A stretch of DNA of 6,023 bases from Bacteroidales bacterium (GTDB lineage Bacteria; Bacteroidota; Bacteroidia; Bacteroidales; UBA932). The position numbers were made by a program, and so were the translations under genes. Numbering within the stretch: position 1 is the first letter of the stretch; the number at the start of each line of letters is the position of its first letter. Under the pieces are notes generated by a model, which made no database searches, had not been told where the DNA came from, and saw only the letters and a program-made list of their open reading frames with translations. Location: NCBI GenBank assembly GCA_024401915.1, contig JAKSKA010000093.1, positions 1 to 6,023 on the forward strand, in the 5' to 3' direction. Shown one piece after another: positions 5,957 through 6,023 of this stretch.

Positions 5957-6023
5957 TTAACGCGCTTTCGCCCTGTTGACGAGGTCCTTGTAGATGGAAA
6001 GATACGGCTGCTCTCCGAGACGT
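5957..6023 (-). CDS. Peptidase C26 / class I glutamine amidotransferase-like protein, C-terminal end only
   Basis: Only the last 21 residues are in the window: RLGEQPYLSIYKDLVNRAKAR followed by TAA (5959-5957). The rest of the gene lies beyond base 6023. By itself this end is too short to identify. The call rests on the second copy at 3931-4044, which is identical over 55 bases and continues upstream into the GIQSHPE motif. If that holds, the protein is a cytoplasmic cysteine hydrolase of the gamma-glutamyl-GABA hydrolase type, cutting gamma-glutamyl amide bonds; the substrate is unknown. The ending RAKAR/TAA differs from RARAR/TGA in the fragment, so the two ends are not a simple recent copy of each other over their full length. 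The gene reads toward the GH-A gene with 160 bases between them. Confidence 0.6.
   Translation of the reverse strand, partial: RLGEQPYLSIYKDLVNRAKAR
5969..6023. repeat. Direct repeat, right copy (at least 55 bp, cut by window end)
   Basis: It is identical to 3943-3997 and in the same orientation. It reaches the end of the window, so its true length is unknown. With the left copy it brackets the 1971 bases (3998-5968) that contain the GH-A gene and both spacers. Confidence 0.95.

Overview
The window looks like a piece of a Bacteroidales (Bacteroidota) chromosome from a glycan-degrading bacterium. Evidence: a -33/-7 promoter of the Bacteroides type (TTTG, 19 bases, TATCTTTG), a lipoprotein with a Bacteroidota-style signal peptide, Tat-exported Gfo/Idh/MocA and GH20 enzymes, and weak or absent Shine-Dalgarno sequences. 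The genus cannot be named from this. All real genes lie on the minus strand, so they read from right to left.

Layout in the direction of transcription. (1) 6023-5957: the last 21 codons of a gene that enters from outside the window, probably a peptidase C26 / class I glutamine amidotransferase-like protein. (2) 5956-5797: a spacer with a GC-rich tract of short palindromes and AGCG repeats next to an AT-rich leader. (3) 5796-4192: a secreted clan GH-A glycoside hydrolase of lower GC content. (4) 4191-3931: a spacer with a weak hairpin, then a headless second copy of the end of the C26 gene, including its GIQSHPE motif. At least 55 bases of it are identical to item 1. (5) 3925-3895: a near-consensus promoter. 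(6) 3873 to 1: a very tight operon of a GH20 beta-N-acetylhexosaminidase, a Tat-exported Gfo/Idh/MocA oxidoreductase, a 41-codon microprotein and the start of a lipoprotein. The gaps between these genes are only 3, 4 and 2 bases.

The likely combined role is extracytoplasmic processing of amino-sugar glycans. GH20 would release terminal beta-GlcNAc or beta-GalNAc, the GH-A enzyme would cut another linkage, and the oxidoreductase would act on a sugar or sugar derivative in the periplasm. The microprotein and lipoprotein may belong to a surface (fimbrillin-like) module sharing the transcript; this is inference.

The most notable structure is the duplicated 3' end of the C26 gene on both sides of a roughly 2 kb segment carrying the GH-A gene. 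It suggests that the GH-A gene arrived by an event that gave the C26 gene a replacement 3' end (last residues RAKAR, stop TAA) and left the old end (RARAR, stop TGA) beside the GH20 promoter. No integrase, transposase, CRISPR array, tRNA or rRNA was seen.
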